Assembly: GCA_041690995.1 (NCBI GenBank)
Contig: JBEPVM010000060.1
Coordinates: 1-7,059 of the forward strand
Direction: 5' to 3'
Length of the DNA stretch: 7,059 nucleotides
Source of the DNA: UBA4722 sp041690995
Lineage (GTDB): Bacteria > Pseudomonadota > Gammaproteobacteria > DSM-16500
Under the pieces are notes generated by a model that saw only the letters and a list, made by a program, of their open reading frames with translations, ran no database searches and was not told the DNA's origin. Shown piece by piece: positions 1-6,292 of this stretch (its first letter is position 1; each line of letters begins with the position of its first letter). The translations under genes were made by a program, and so were the position numbers.

Positions 1-293
1 GCAAAAAACGCGCCATGCTTGTCACAAAAACACAGACGTGTATTCGCGTTTTTGTGCGGGGTCTGGTGGGAACTCAAGTAGTAAGATGTCATTATATTAT
101 ATGGAAAATGAATAAACGGGATAATCATCATTTGTGTTGATATATCAACCCGAAAAAACCCTAAAAATAGAAATATGTCTATGTGAGTTAATTTAAGATT
201 ATTTTTTTTATTCTATTGGGGTTCCCACCAGACCCCGCACAAAAACGCGAATACATGTCTGTGTTTTTGTGACAAGCATGGCGCGTTTTTTGC
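1..293. repeat. Large palindromic (MITE-like) element, probably cut by the window start
   Basis: Positions 1-73 are the reverse complement of 221-293, with one mismatch (G38 opposite T256, still a G-U wobble in RNA). The arms flank a 147-bp AT-rich centre (74-220) with no usable reading frame and a perfect 14-bp palindrome, GTTGATATATCAAC, at 136-149. Each arm is itself a hairpin: 234-250 pairs with 282-297 (CCCCGC...CGCG against CGCG...GCGGGG, with a one-base bulge), and 1-12 pairs with 46-57. Because the right arm's outer hairpin runs on to 297, the left arm probably begins a few bases before the window, so flanking target duplications cannot be tested. The arm sequence is unrelated to the elements at 4797-5028 and 6070-6235. 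The palindrome is seen directly; mobility is inferred. Confidence 0.8.
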
Positions 294-297
294 GGGG

Positions 298-563
298 CGA
301 CAGGCTCTGCTGTTTCTGAAAGAGCGAGATATTTTCATTTTATCAATCGGTTATCACTTTATTTTGTGGGGATCACTCAGACCCTGGCTAAGACACCACT
401 CTTTTTTATTTTATCTTCCTTCTTTCGGGTTGCTTTTATTTTTGATTAAAAATAAAACTATTAAGTCAATAACAGCCAAAAAATGAAATAACATGCAAAT
501 ATCGCTCTATACTCTCCTCTAAGACTAATAAAAATACATTATTGGATAAGAAAGGAGGGTGTT
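298..563 (+). promoter_or_regulatory. Gene-free leader of the ART-like gene with a possible -10 and a strong ribosome binding site
   Basis: No coding sequence is supported in these 266 bases. A plausible -10 box, TATACT, lies at 508-513, but no convincing -35 sits 16-18 bp upstream. The promoter is therefore weak, activator-dependent or misplaced. The Shine-Dalgarno sequence AAAGGAGG at 551-558 lies 5 nt before ATG 564 and is the strongest in the window; it fixes the start of the downstream gene. The stretch at 395-470 is pyrimidine- and A-rich without a stable hairpin. No clear PmrA- or CpxR-type operator, the kind that often controls effector genes in this group, was recognised. Confidence 0.45.
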
Positions 564-2339
564 ATGCGCGATCACCTCATTCAAGGGCCAAGAGTTAAAA
601 CCGAGGAGACTCGATTATTAGAAGGTATGATTAAGGGAATGTTAGAAGAACATGCGGCAGGAAGAAAAACTACAGTCAATTACAATGCAGAAGGAGAGAT
701 GATTGTTCAGGCAGGTGCTGCTTCTTATAATCTAACAGAAATACTTAAACATCATCCTGACTGGGAACAATTGCAATTTACTCCTACAGATATTGCCCGA
801 TTCAAGGAATTTTTAAATGACCCTACAACAAAATATCAACAAGATCCTGCTCTTGATCAACCTGCTATTCGTAATCAATTCCCTAATTTGCAACTCGCGG
901 AATTAGATTCAATACGAAATTACACTGGCGAATTTTATACGGCTATTAATCATTTGTTGCGCTCGGATGGAAAACAAGAGTTTCCTGATCCTAAAACTCT
1001 CAAGTCAGGTGAGTTTAAAACAGCGCTACAGAGGTTTGCTCAGGGAGGGGGAAAGGTTGATCTTAACCAATTGGTGACAGAAGCGTTACTGAATTCTGCG
1101 ATGGCAGCCAGTGCGCTGGGTAAACCTGTTCAAGATCAAATGGGATTGTATACCGCGCCTTCGGTGGGCGCGTTAATGAATAAAATAGATGAAGTAAAAG
1201 GTATCTCTATTGTATTAATGGGCAGTGGCGATGAAAGAGAGTTTGCTATTGTTGCGTACGGAGAACTCATTACAAAAGATCCTCGACCAAAGATTTCTCT
1301 TGCTCAATTACTCGACCCAGCAATAGCTGAAGGGCTAGAATTGAGTCCAGCACAAATACAAACATTGAAGGACGCTTTAAAAAGCCCTGCTGATTGTCAA
1401 GAAATTCCACTTGATGGTCCATCAAAAGCGCGTTTATTTGCTCGAATGGGAAATGAAGTGGGCGCGCAACATTTTAATCCAGAAGAAGAACTTTTCAGAG
1501 TGGACAGGCATAACCCTTACATGGATGCGTATGTCGGACGTGTGAAAGCTGGGATTGATGCTCAAGATATGAAAGAAAGTTTACAAGCCCCTGCAGGCTT
1601 TTCAAGTACGAGTGCTGCTGTACAACATGATTTTCTGGCAGGTCAACCTGGCATCATTACCCATTACAAGAGTCCACTGGGTGGTTTAAAAAATATTATG
1701 TACTTATCAAAAATGCTGCATGAGCTAGAGCGTTTAGCTTTTCCTGGTCAAGAGGTCTTACATACAAGACATGAAGAAAATCCAGCAGTAGATCCACATA
1801 TTCATCTGCATGCTGAATTTGTGAGAAGTTTAAATCTCATAGAAGCACGAACAGAAGAAGAACAAAAAATCCTTGATTCTGCCAAGGGAAAGATAATGGC
1901 TGTTCTTCTATCGACTGAAGATAAGATGGATCGTCTTGTTGCTGAAGCTGAAGAGATAGTGAACCGTGCTACTAAAGAGGAAGTTGATTTAATAGATAAT
2001 TTCCCAATAAGGTCTAGCAAGGAAAAAGAAGACTTTAGGAAACGTATTAATGCGATTGATATAGCTGCCAGATTAAAGATATCTGAAGTAGAAGAAAAAA
2101 TCACTACTATTGCCTCAGAAGGAGTTGCTAAAGTAGAGCAGATTACTGCTGATGCTAAAAAAGGAGTTTCTTTGGCTGCTAAAGCGAGCCAGCAGGCTGT
2201 TACTGATGATGTCACTGCAAAAATTATTAAGGATTCCCATCAAAAAAATTATACATGCACACTGTTTAAATCCGTTAGCAGGCAAGCTACTGAGCATGTT
2301 AAAGAATTAATGAAAATAAGACCTGGATTAGGATTATAA
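564..2339 (+). CDS. Putative R-S-E-class ADP-ribosyltransferase, effector- or toxin-like
   Basis: This is a 591-residue protein without a signal peptide or membrane segments. Residues 117-133 (IRNYTGEFYTAINHLLR) resemble the Y-T...Y..I-N..L-R helix seen in C3/VIP2-type ARTs. Residues 309-318 (ELFRVDRHNP) match the NAD-binding [YF]-R-x-D-x-R-x-P pattern of cholera/pertussis-type enzymes, with Arg312 as the core residue. Residues 345-350 (GFSSTS) give the Ser-Thr-Ser motif. Residues 373-399 fit the G..I..LS...E...PGQEVL strand that carries the catalytic Glu, here Glu397, but the first Glu of E-x-E is Gly395. Such an enzyme would transfer ADP-ribose from NAD+ to a target; loss of the first Glu usually argues against arginine as acceptor. 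Residues about 423-560 are charged and helical, probably coiled coil. No immunity or chaperone gene is adjacent, so secretion into a host is an inference. The family is assigned by motifs only; the N-terminal 110 and the 134-305 region are unrecognised. Confidence 0.6.
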   Translation: MRDHLIQGPRVKTEETRLLEGMIKGMLEEHAAGRKTTVNYNAEGEMIVQAGAASYNLTEILKHHPDWEQLQFTPTDIARFKEFLNDPTTKYQQDPALDQPAIRNQFPNLQLAELDSIRNYTGEFYTAINHLLRSDGKQEFPDPKTLKSGEFKTALQRFAQGGGKVDLNQLVTEALLNSAMAASALGKPVQDQMGLYTAPSVGALMNKIDEVKGISIVLMGSGDEREFAIVAYGELITKDPRPKISLAQLLDPAIAEGLELSPAQIQTLKDALKSPADCQEIPLDGPSKARLFARMGNEVGAQHFNPEEELFRVDRHNPYMDAYVGRVKAGIDAQDMKESLQAPAGFSSTSAAVQHDFLAGQPGIITHYKSPLGGLKNIMYLSKMLHELERLAFPGQEVLHTRHEENPAVDPHIHLHAEFVRSLNLIEARTEEEQKILDSAKGKIMAVLLSTEDKMDRLVAEAEEIVNRATKEEVDLIDNFPIRSSKEKEDFRKRINAIDIAARLKISEVEEKITTIASEGVAKVEQITADAKKGVSLAAKASQQAVTDDVTAKIIKDSHQKNYTCTLFKSVSRQATEHVKELMKIRPGLGL

Positions 2340-2358
2340 TAAAAAAAGTAGGTAGTTA

Positions 2359-3756
2359 TTAAGTGAGGGAGGCTTTAGGTTCGGCTTGAAACGTCTGCTC
2401 TTTAAAGTAATCAACCGCTTGAGTCAATGATTGTACGGTCAAGATACGCATATCGCCTATTTTATCTTTGGGCGCATTCGCGTGTGGGATAATAGCAAGT
2501 TTGAAACCATGTTTCGCAGCTTCTCGTAAACGTTCCTGGCCGTTTTGAACAGGACGAATTTCACCAGCAAGACCCACTTCACCAAAAATAAGCATATTTT
2601 GTGGAACAGGACGATTACGTAAGCTTGATAATACAGCCAATAATAAAGCGAGATCAGCACCTGTTTCAGTAATGCGAACACCGCCCACGACATTAACAAA
2701 GACATCTTGATCATAAGTTGCAATGCCACTATGACGATGTAATACAGCCAGTAGCATGGCCAGGCGCTGTGCGTCTAAACCAACACATACGCGTCTTGGA
2801 TTGCCTGTGTGATTTTGGTCTACCAGTGCTTGTACCTCGACTAATAAAGGGCGGCTGCCTTCTCGGGTGGCCATAATGACACTGCCTGGCACAGGCTTTT
2901 CGTAACGAGATAAAAAAATAGCGGAAGGATTATTCACTTCACGTAATCCTTTATCTGTCATCGCAAAAATACCGAGTTCATTGACAGCGCCAAATCGGTT
3001 TTTAACTGCGCGAATGACACGATAAAGACTATCTTGTTCTCCCTCAAAATACAGTACGCAATCCACCATGTGTTCTAATATACGTGGGCCTGCGAGTGTG
3101 CCTTCTTTGGTGACATGGCCTACGAGAAATAAAGCAGTATTGGTTTGCTTTGCAAAAGCGACTAATTGTGCGGCGCTTTCTCGTACTTGTCCGACTGCGC
3201 CAGGGGCTGATTGTAAAAGATCCGTATGCATGGTTTGAATGGAATCAACGACAACTACCCTCAGTTTTTCTTGCTGCATACATTTTATAATACGTTCTAC
3301 ATTCGTGTCTGTGAGTAATAATAAATTATTTTCTGGCAATCCCAGGCGGCGTGCGCGTAATGTCACTTGCTGCACTGATTCTTCGCCTGTGACATAGAGT
3401 ACTTTAAGATGCTGGCTGAGATGAGCCAAGGTTTGTAATAATACAGTCGATTTTCCAATCCCGGGGTCACCACCCATCAAAACAGCAGAACCAATCACTA
3501 AACCGCCACCGAGTACACGATCCAATTCTTTCAAGCCAGACGATAAACGTGCATTTGTTGCATCAAGCGTGACATCCGTCATCGGGGTGATAGCAGGCTC
3601 TTCACCACTGAACCCTTGGCGATGTGGATGCGGGTTAATGAATGTGATTTCTTCAACTAAACTATTCCACTCGCCGCAGCTGACGCATTGTCCTGTCCAT
3701 TTAGGATAATGCGCGCCGCATATTTGGCAAGTATGAGTGGTTTTTGTTTTTGCCAT
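2359..3756 (-). CDS. radA: DNA repair protein RadA
   Basis: RadA is a RecA-like ATPase that drives branch migration of recombination intermediates and acts in recombinational repair in the cytoplasm. The 465-residue product has the family's usual length. It has an N-terminal C4 zinc finger (Cys10, Cys13, Cys24, Cys27), Walker A GGDPGIGKST at 95-104, a Walker B strand LRVVVVDS ending near Asp171, the RadA-specific KNRFG motif at 252-256, and a C-terminal Lon-protease-like domain from about 280 to 450. The frame could start 13 codons earlier (3795), but MAKTKT at 3756 is preferred. It gives the standard N-terminus, and its ATG overlaps the upstream lipoprotein stop as TAATG, implying translational coupling; no strong Shine-Dalgarno precedes it. 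Its stop is 19 bp from the stop of the convergent ART-like gene, with no clear terminator in between. Confidence 0.97.
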   Translation of the reverse strand: MAKTKTTHTCQICGAHYPKWTGQCVSCGEWNSLVEEITFINPHPHRQGFSGEEPAITPMTDVTLDATNARLSSGLKELDRVLGGGLVIGSAVLMGGDPGIGKSTVLLQTLAHLSQHLKVLYVTGEESVQQVTLRARRLGLPENNLLLLTDTNVERIIKCMQQEKLRVVVVDSIQTMHTDLLQSAPGAVGQVRESAAQLVAFAKQTNTALFLVGHVTKEGTLAGPRILEHMVDCVLYFEGEQDSLYRVIRAVKNRFGAVNELGIFAMTDKGLREVNNPSAIFLSRYEKPVPGSVIMATREGSRPLLVEVQALVDQNHTGNPRRVCVGLDAQRLAMLLAVLHRHSGIATYDQDVFVNVVGGVRITETGADLALLLAVLSSLRNRPVPQNMLIFGEVGLAGEIRPVQNGQERLREAAKHGFKLAIIPHANAPKDKIGDMRILTVQSLTQAVDYFKEQTFQAEPKASLT

Positions 3757-4217
3757 TAATTTTGAATTTTCCAGGAACCATCGGGTTGACGGCAAGCAGT
3801 ACCGTAGATTTGTTGTGTTTTACCAGCCACATCAGCAGTGGAACGATATTCGCGGCAGTAACGATTGCCCTGCACAGTAACATTTTTTGTAGGAGTGACT
3901 TTGTAGCTTGCGCCTGTATTGGTATTTGTCCAATAAGCGGGTTGGCCTGCGGCGTTGTTTTCAAAGGTTCGATTTAATTTTGCTTTATCGTTTTGATCCA
4001 TGTTTTGACCTAATCTATTTCCGATATAAGCACCTGCAAGCGTGCCTGCCCCGATTGTAAGAAATTTACCCGTGCCTCCGCCAAGCTGGCTACCCAACAA
4101 ACCACCTGCTACACCCCCTGCGAGAGTACCCATGTCTTGATTAGACACATTTGAGCATCCTGTGAGGTTCATTAATGCAAGTAAGCTTGCTATAATCAAT
4201 CCTATTATTTTCTTCAT
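3756..4217 (-). CDS. Glycine-zipper 2TM lipoprotein, 17-kDa surface antigen-like (RT0821/Lpp0805 family)
   Basis: This is a 153-residue lipoprotein. A lipoprotein signal peptide, MKKIIGLIIASLLALMN, is followed by lipobox LTGC with Cys21 as the lipidated residue. Residues 30-72 are Gly/Ala-rich in two blocks (GTLAGGVAGGLLGSQLGG and IGAGTLAGAYIGNRLG), the glycine-zipper pair of the Rickettsia 17-kDa antigen family. The C-terminal domain (about 80-153) carries YWTNTNTGASYKVTP, NRYCREY and GTACRQPDGSWKI, with two cysteines (121, 142). The likely location is the outer membrane, periplasmic or surface side; the molecular role is unknown. An in-frame ATG exists 15 codons upstream (4262), but 4217 is chosen because it begins the signal peptide and follows AGAGGA with 9-nt spacing. 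It is first in a two-gene unit with radA, sharing TAATG. Pairing with radA is unusual functionally and probably only transcriptional. Confidence 0.9.
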   Translation of the reverse strand: MKKIIGLIIASLLALMNLTGCSNVSNQDMGTLAGGVAGGLLGSQLGGGTGKFLTIGAGTLAGAYIGNRLGQNMDQNDKAKLNRTFENNAAGQPAYWTNTNTGASYKVTPTKNVTVQGNRYCREYRSTADVAGKTQQIYGTACRQPDGSWKIQN

Positions 4218-4340
4218 GGTGGGGTTTCCTCTTAGCCAGTTTTTAAAGATGACAAAATACATAACTTAGATTATTCAAAAAATCAATTATTCTCTATTAT
4301 GTGAATAAATTCTACTATAATTTTTTCAGGGTATAAAATT
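4218..4340. promoter_or_regulatory. Divergent promoter region between the lipoprotein and GNAT genes
   Basis: This 123-bp AT-rich gap must supply promoters in both directions. On the plus strand a perfect TATAAT lies at 4316-4321, only 20 bp before the GNAT start. If used, it gives a leader of about 12 nt with a weak AGGG (4328-4331); no good -35 accompanies it. On the minus strand TTGATT (4286-4281) is 17 bp from TATGTA (4263-4258), a poor -10, as the best pair seen for the lipoprotein-radA unit. Neither is more than a candidate. Confidence 0.3.
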
Positions 4341-4787
4341 ATGACATATAGACAGCCTTGCCGAGATGAGAAATTTGGGGAGTATCTCTTTAGTACGAAT
4401 AAGAAAAAATTAGATTTACAGTATATTTATGATCTATTATGTAAGCCTTCTCGTTATTCAACAGGGTTACCGCCAGAGCGGTTTCCGATGATTATTCAGC
4501 ATTCGGTGTGTTTTGGTGTGTATCATGGAGATAAACAAATTGGTTTTTCTCGTGTGATTACGGATTATTCTGAATTTGCATCACTCTGGGATGTGATTAT
4601 TGCTGAAGAATATCGTCGCCAAGGGATCGGGAAAGCACTCATGAAATATATTTTGGCTCATCCTCAGCTTCAAGGCATTTTCCGGTGGTTTTTAATGACT
4701 GAGGATGCTCACGGGCTTTATCAAAAATATGGGTTTAAGGCAGAAGCGCATAATCCGTATGTGATGATGAAAGTGAATGCGGGATAG
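4341..4787 (+). CDS. GNAT-family N-acetyltransferase
   Basis: This 148-residue single-domain protein of the GNAT fold transfers an acetyl group from acetyl-CoA to an unknown amine. The acetyl-CoA pyrophosphate-binding loop (motif A) is seen as YRRQGIGKAL at 91-100, matching R/Q-x-x-G-x-G/A, after the beta-4 strand LWDVIIAEEY. Motif B is seen as HGLYQKYGFK at 124-133, with Tyr127 in the usual place of the general-acid tyrosine. Length is normal for a one-domain member. The N-terminal half, which sets substrate choice, has no feature that allows a substrate call. The Shine-Dalgarno is weak (AGGG, 9-nt spacing). The gene stands alone; its stop is 9 bp before copy A of the palindromic element. 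That element could block read-through into the convergent outer membrane protein gene, but it lacks a U-tract. Confidence 0.9.
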   Translation: MTYRQPCRDEKFGEYLFSTNKKKLDLQYIYDLLCKPSRYSTGLPPERFPMIIQHSVCFGVYHGDKQIGFSRVITDYSEFASLWDVIIAEEYRRQGIGKALMKYILAHPQLQGIFRWFLMTEDAHGLYQKYGFKAEAHNPYVMMKVNAG

Positions 4788-4788
4788 G

Positions 4789-4796
4789 AAGTAAAA
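4789..4796. repeat. Left target-site duplication of element copy A
   Basis: AAGTAAAA abuts the left end of the element and matches 5029-5036 (AAATAAAA) at 7 of 8 positions. The single mismatch fits an older insertion than copy B. Confidence 0.6.
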
Positions 4797-5028
4797 GAGA
4801 ACATTTGTTTAATTGTGTCATTTTCACGAAAGCTTGCTTACGAAAGCGTGTCATTCCCGCGAAGGCGGGAACCCATTTTGCCATGTAGCTAAACTGATCT
4901 TAGTAAAATAATTTCCACTTGCTAAGGCAGATTTAATTGCATGTTAGAATAGGTTCCCGCCTTCGCGGGAATGACACGCTTTCGTAAGCAAGCTTTCGTG
5001 ACAATGACACAGTTAAACGAACATTCTT
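4797..5028. mobile_element. Miniature inverted-repeat element, copy A (232 bp)
   Basis: The terminal arms (4797-4874 and 4951-5028) are inverted repeats with 7 mismatches over 78 bp and an uninterrupted 50-bp identity (4824-4873 against 4952-5001). Each arm ends inward in an 18-bp hairpin, TTCCCGC-GAAG-GCGGGAA (4854-4871 and, inverted, 4954-4971). The core from 4855 to 4970 aligns without gaps to 6095-6210 of copy B, in the same orientation; its central 82 bp has 13 differences. Copy A has an extra 33-nt block in each arm (left 4822-4854), lying between GTGTCAT repeats, which accounts exactly for the 66-bp length difference. It has no coding capacity, so a transposase supplied in trans is inferred. 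It sits between the convergent GNAT and outer membrane protein genes. Confidence 0.85.
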
Positions 5029-5036
5029 AAATAAAA
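5029..5036. repeat. Right target-site duplication of element copy A
   Basis: AAATAAAA directly follows the right arm and pairs with 4789-4796 (7 of 8 identical). It overlaps the outer edge of the outer membrane protein terminator stem and its T-rich tail. Confidence 0.6.
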
Positions 5037-5062
5037 GGGATTATAGAAACATAACCCCTTTT
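5033..5062 (-). terminator. Rho-independent terminator of the outer membrane protein gene
   Basis: In minus-strand RNA, 5062-5051 pairs with 5044-5033 as a 12-bp stem (AAAAGGGGUUAU with AUAAUCCCUUUU, one G-U pair) around a 6-nt loop. The tail reads UUUUAUUU. The same stem on the plus strand has an A-C mismatch, so it works best for the minus-strand gene, whose stop codon ends at 5080. Confidence 0.7.
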
Positions 5063-5079
5063 TAGCTTTTTAGAAACGC

Positions 5080-5751
5080 TTAACCGAAATTATAAGCAGC
5101 AGTTAAGGTTAACAGGTTGGCACTAGGAATAGCTGTAGCGCTTGTATTGGTATTGCCTCTACCTTGAAGGTGTGAAAATTCAAGTCCTGTAGTGACCTGT
5201 GAAGTTGCATCATAGCTTGCGCCTATGCCATAAAGAGGACGGAGTGCATTTGTTGTTTTTGAATAGTAACTGATGTCGTTGTATCCGTTTAATGTATCCG
5301 AGGTATATTTCAAGGTTTGGAATACTTTAGCAGCACCACCTAAAGCATATACATTAAATCCTTGTTGAATAGGCAAATAGACTTTTCCAACTACGCTGAT
5401 TGCTCTGATTTTATGTTGTAAGGAGTCCTTGGAAAGCTGAACGTTTTCAACATTGAATATTCCTTTATCTGTTCTCTTTGCATAAATACTATAGCCTGCT
5501 TCAAGGCCAATATACTGGTTGAAATTATAACCAGCAAATAATTTGCCTGCGAGTCCGCGGCTTTTTGTGGTAGTGTCAGTGTATTGGAATTCATCTACAC
5601 CTGATTTTTTAAATGTATTAGCCATAGTAATATCGCTACCACCTAACCCAATCCCTGCATAAGGACCGACAATAGCTGCATTAGCCAGGGTAGTTAATAG
5701 CAATGATGAAGCGATTGCCGCGCTGAATTTCATGATTGTTTTTGTTTTCAT
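5080..5751 (-). CDS. Small outer membrane beta-barrel protein (OmpA/Opa-like porin fold)
   Basis: This 223-residue protein has a Sec signal peptide: MKTKTIMK, a hydrophobic stretch to Leu22, and a likely cleavage ANA|A after residue 25. The mature part reads as about eight amphipathic strands, for example 29-39 (GPYAGIGLGGS), 66-90, 117-143 (including YALGGAAKV), 171-197 and 212-222, ending in TAAYNFG. That end resembles the aromatic C-terminus recognised by the Bam machinery, with one extra Gly. It is the size of an eight-stranded OMP_b-brl barrel without a periplasmic OmpA peptidoglycan domain; surface adhesion or a structural role is possible, and no specific function can be read. The start at 5751 is preferred over the internal Met7 (5733) because AGAGGA lies just upstream (about 4-nt spacing). 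It is monocistronic, with its own promoter (5794-5822) and terminator (5033-5062). Confidence 0.87.
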   Translation of the reverse strand: MKTKTIMKFSAAIASSLLLTTLANAAIVGPYAGIGLGGSDITMANTFKKSGVDEFQYTDTTTKSRGLAGKLFAGYNFNQYIGLEAGYSIYAKRTDKGIFNVENVQLSKDSLQHKIRAISVVGKVYLPIQQGFNVYALGGAAKVFQTLKYTSDTLNGYNDISYYSKTTNALRPLYGIGASYDATSQVTTGLEFSHLQGRGNTNTSATAIPSANLLTLTAAYNFG

Positions 5752-5793
5752 ATATCCTCTCGTTTTGTATTAGAAAAAATAAAAATCAAAGAG

Positions 5794-5822
5794 ATTGTAT
5801 CATGACCAATCTAAAATGTAAA
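5794..5822 (-). promoter_or_regulatory. Sigma-70 promoter of the outer membrane protein gene
   Basis: Read on the minus strand, TTTACA (5822-5817), a 17-bp spacer and TACAAT (5799-5794) each match consensus at five of six positions. The spacer ends in TGA, giving an extended -10 (TGATACAAT). The predicted start near 5787 leaves a leader of about 36 nt carrying AGAGGA. It is the best promoter in the window, in keeping with an abundant envelope protein. Confidence 0.75.
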
Positions 5823-6061
5823 TTACTTATACACAATTGCATTATTGGTTATTTAAAGATCAATTTAGAGGCGGGCGAGATAGATAAAATAACCGACAAA
5901 AATAAATTCCAATACGATAAACACAGGGTTTAAATCTTTTGTTTCTTTGCAGCCTGTTTTAAGGACCACATAAGAAATAATGCCAACACCAAAGCCATCG
6001 GCAATCGAAAAAGTAAAAGGGATCAGGAGGGTGGTGAGCAAGCTCGGCATGCTATTCGATA

Positions 6062-6069
6062 AATTATTC
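6062..6069. repeat. Left target-site duplication of element copy B
   Basis: AATTATTC is repeated exactly at 6236-6243, each copy abutting an end of the 54-bp inverted repeats. The match stops on both sides at the element boundary. Confidence 0.85.
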
Positions 6070-6235
6070 GAGAACGTTCATTTAACCGTGTCATTCCCGC
6101 GAAGGCGGGAACCCATTTTGACATGTAGCTAAGCTGACCTTAGTAAAATAACTTCCACTGACTAAGGCAGGGTTAGTTGCCTGTCAAAATGGGTTCCCGC
6201 CTTCGCGGGAATGACACGGTTAAATGAACGTTCTC
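6070..6235. mobile_element. Miniature inverted-repeat element, copy B (166 bp)
   Basis: Arms 6070-6123 and 6182-6235 are perfect 54-bp inverted repeats, starting GAGAACGTTC and containing the hairpin TTCCCGC-GAAG-GCGGGAA (6094-6111 and, inverted, 6194-6211). It is homologous to copy A along its whole length, without the 33-nt arm blocks. Perfect arms and a perfect 8-bp duplication indicate a recent insertion. It interrupts the permease remnant; element plus one duplication is 174 bp. No open reading frame of its own is present, so it would depend on a transposase in trans. Families that make 8-bp duplications, such as ISL3 or IS1595, are possible parents, but this is not shown here. Confidence 0.92.
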
Positions 6236-6243
6236 AATTATTC
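6236..6243. repeat. Right target-site duplication of element copy B
   Basis: AATTATTC is identical to 6062-6069. It is read in the permease frame as part of the W-N-N junction. Confidence 0.85.
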
Positions 6244-6292
6244 CACTGAATATTCACTTTAAAAAAATGCTCTAAAAATGAAAGTCAGTTTT

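Larger units (their letters stand above)
5865..6284 (-). pseudogene. C-terminal remnant of an NCS2-family purine permease, split by element copy B
   Basis: The minus-strand frame 6068-5865 encodes NNLSNS followed by a 61-residue run with PSLLTTLLIPFTFSIADGFG and VGIISYVVLK. This is the P-a-f-l-T...P-l-t-f-S-I-A-D-G-I signature and following helices at the C-terminus of AzgA/PbuG-type guanine-hypoxanthine-adenine permeases. On the other side of the element (6284-6243) the same gene continues as LSFLEHFFKVNIQW. Joining the two across one copy of the 8-bp duplication gives IQWNNLSNSMPSLL, the expected I-x-W...P pattern. With the insertion present, TGA occurs immediately inside the element. About 81 codons remain of a protein that normally has about 430; everything upstream of 6284 is gone, and the remnant lies 8 bp from the phospholipase-like stop, suggesting a deletion junction. 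Not functional. Confidence 0.82.

Noticed and set aside
455..475. PmrA-type operator upstream of the ART-like gene (TTAAGTCAATAA)
   Set aside because: It only loosely resembles the TTAA-rich direct repeat of PmrA sites and is not placed against a convincing promoter.
1802..2215. 137-codon minus-strand reading frame opposite the ART-like gene
   Set aside because: It lies wholly inside the 564-2339 gene on the other strand, has no ribosome site, and its Ser/Ala-rich product mirrors the helical codons of the real gene.
3757..3795. N-terminal extension of RadA by 13 residues
   Set aside because: The extension lies in the end of the lipoprotein gene and is absent from the usual RadA N-terminus; the TAATG overlap supports the start at 3756.
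3744..3977. 77-codon plus-strand reading frame over the lipoprotein and radA start
   Set aside because: It is antisense to two well-supported genes and shows no motif or ribosome site.
5736..5933. 65-codon plus-strand reading frame
   Set aside because: It runs through the outer membrane protein promoter and into the permease remnant antisense, with no recognisable product.
6070..6235. Hairpin element as an ordinary terminator
   Set aside because: The stem is very long, has no U-tract on either side, is flanked by an 8-bp duplication, and lies inside a gene remnant, so mobility explains it better.
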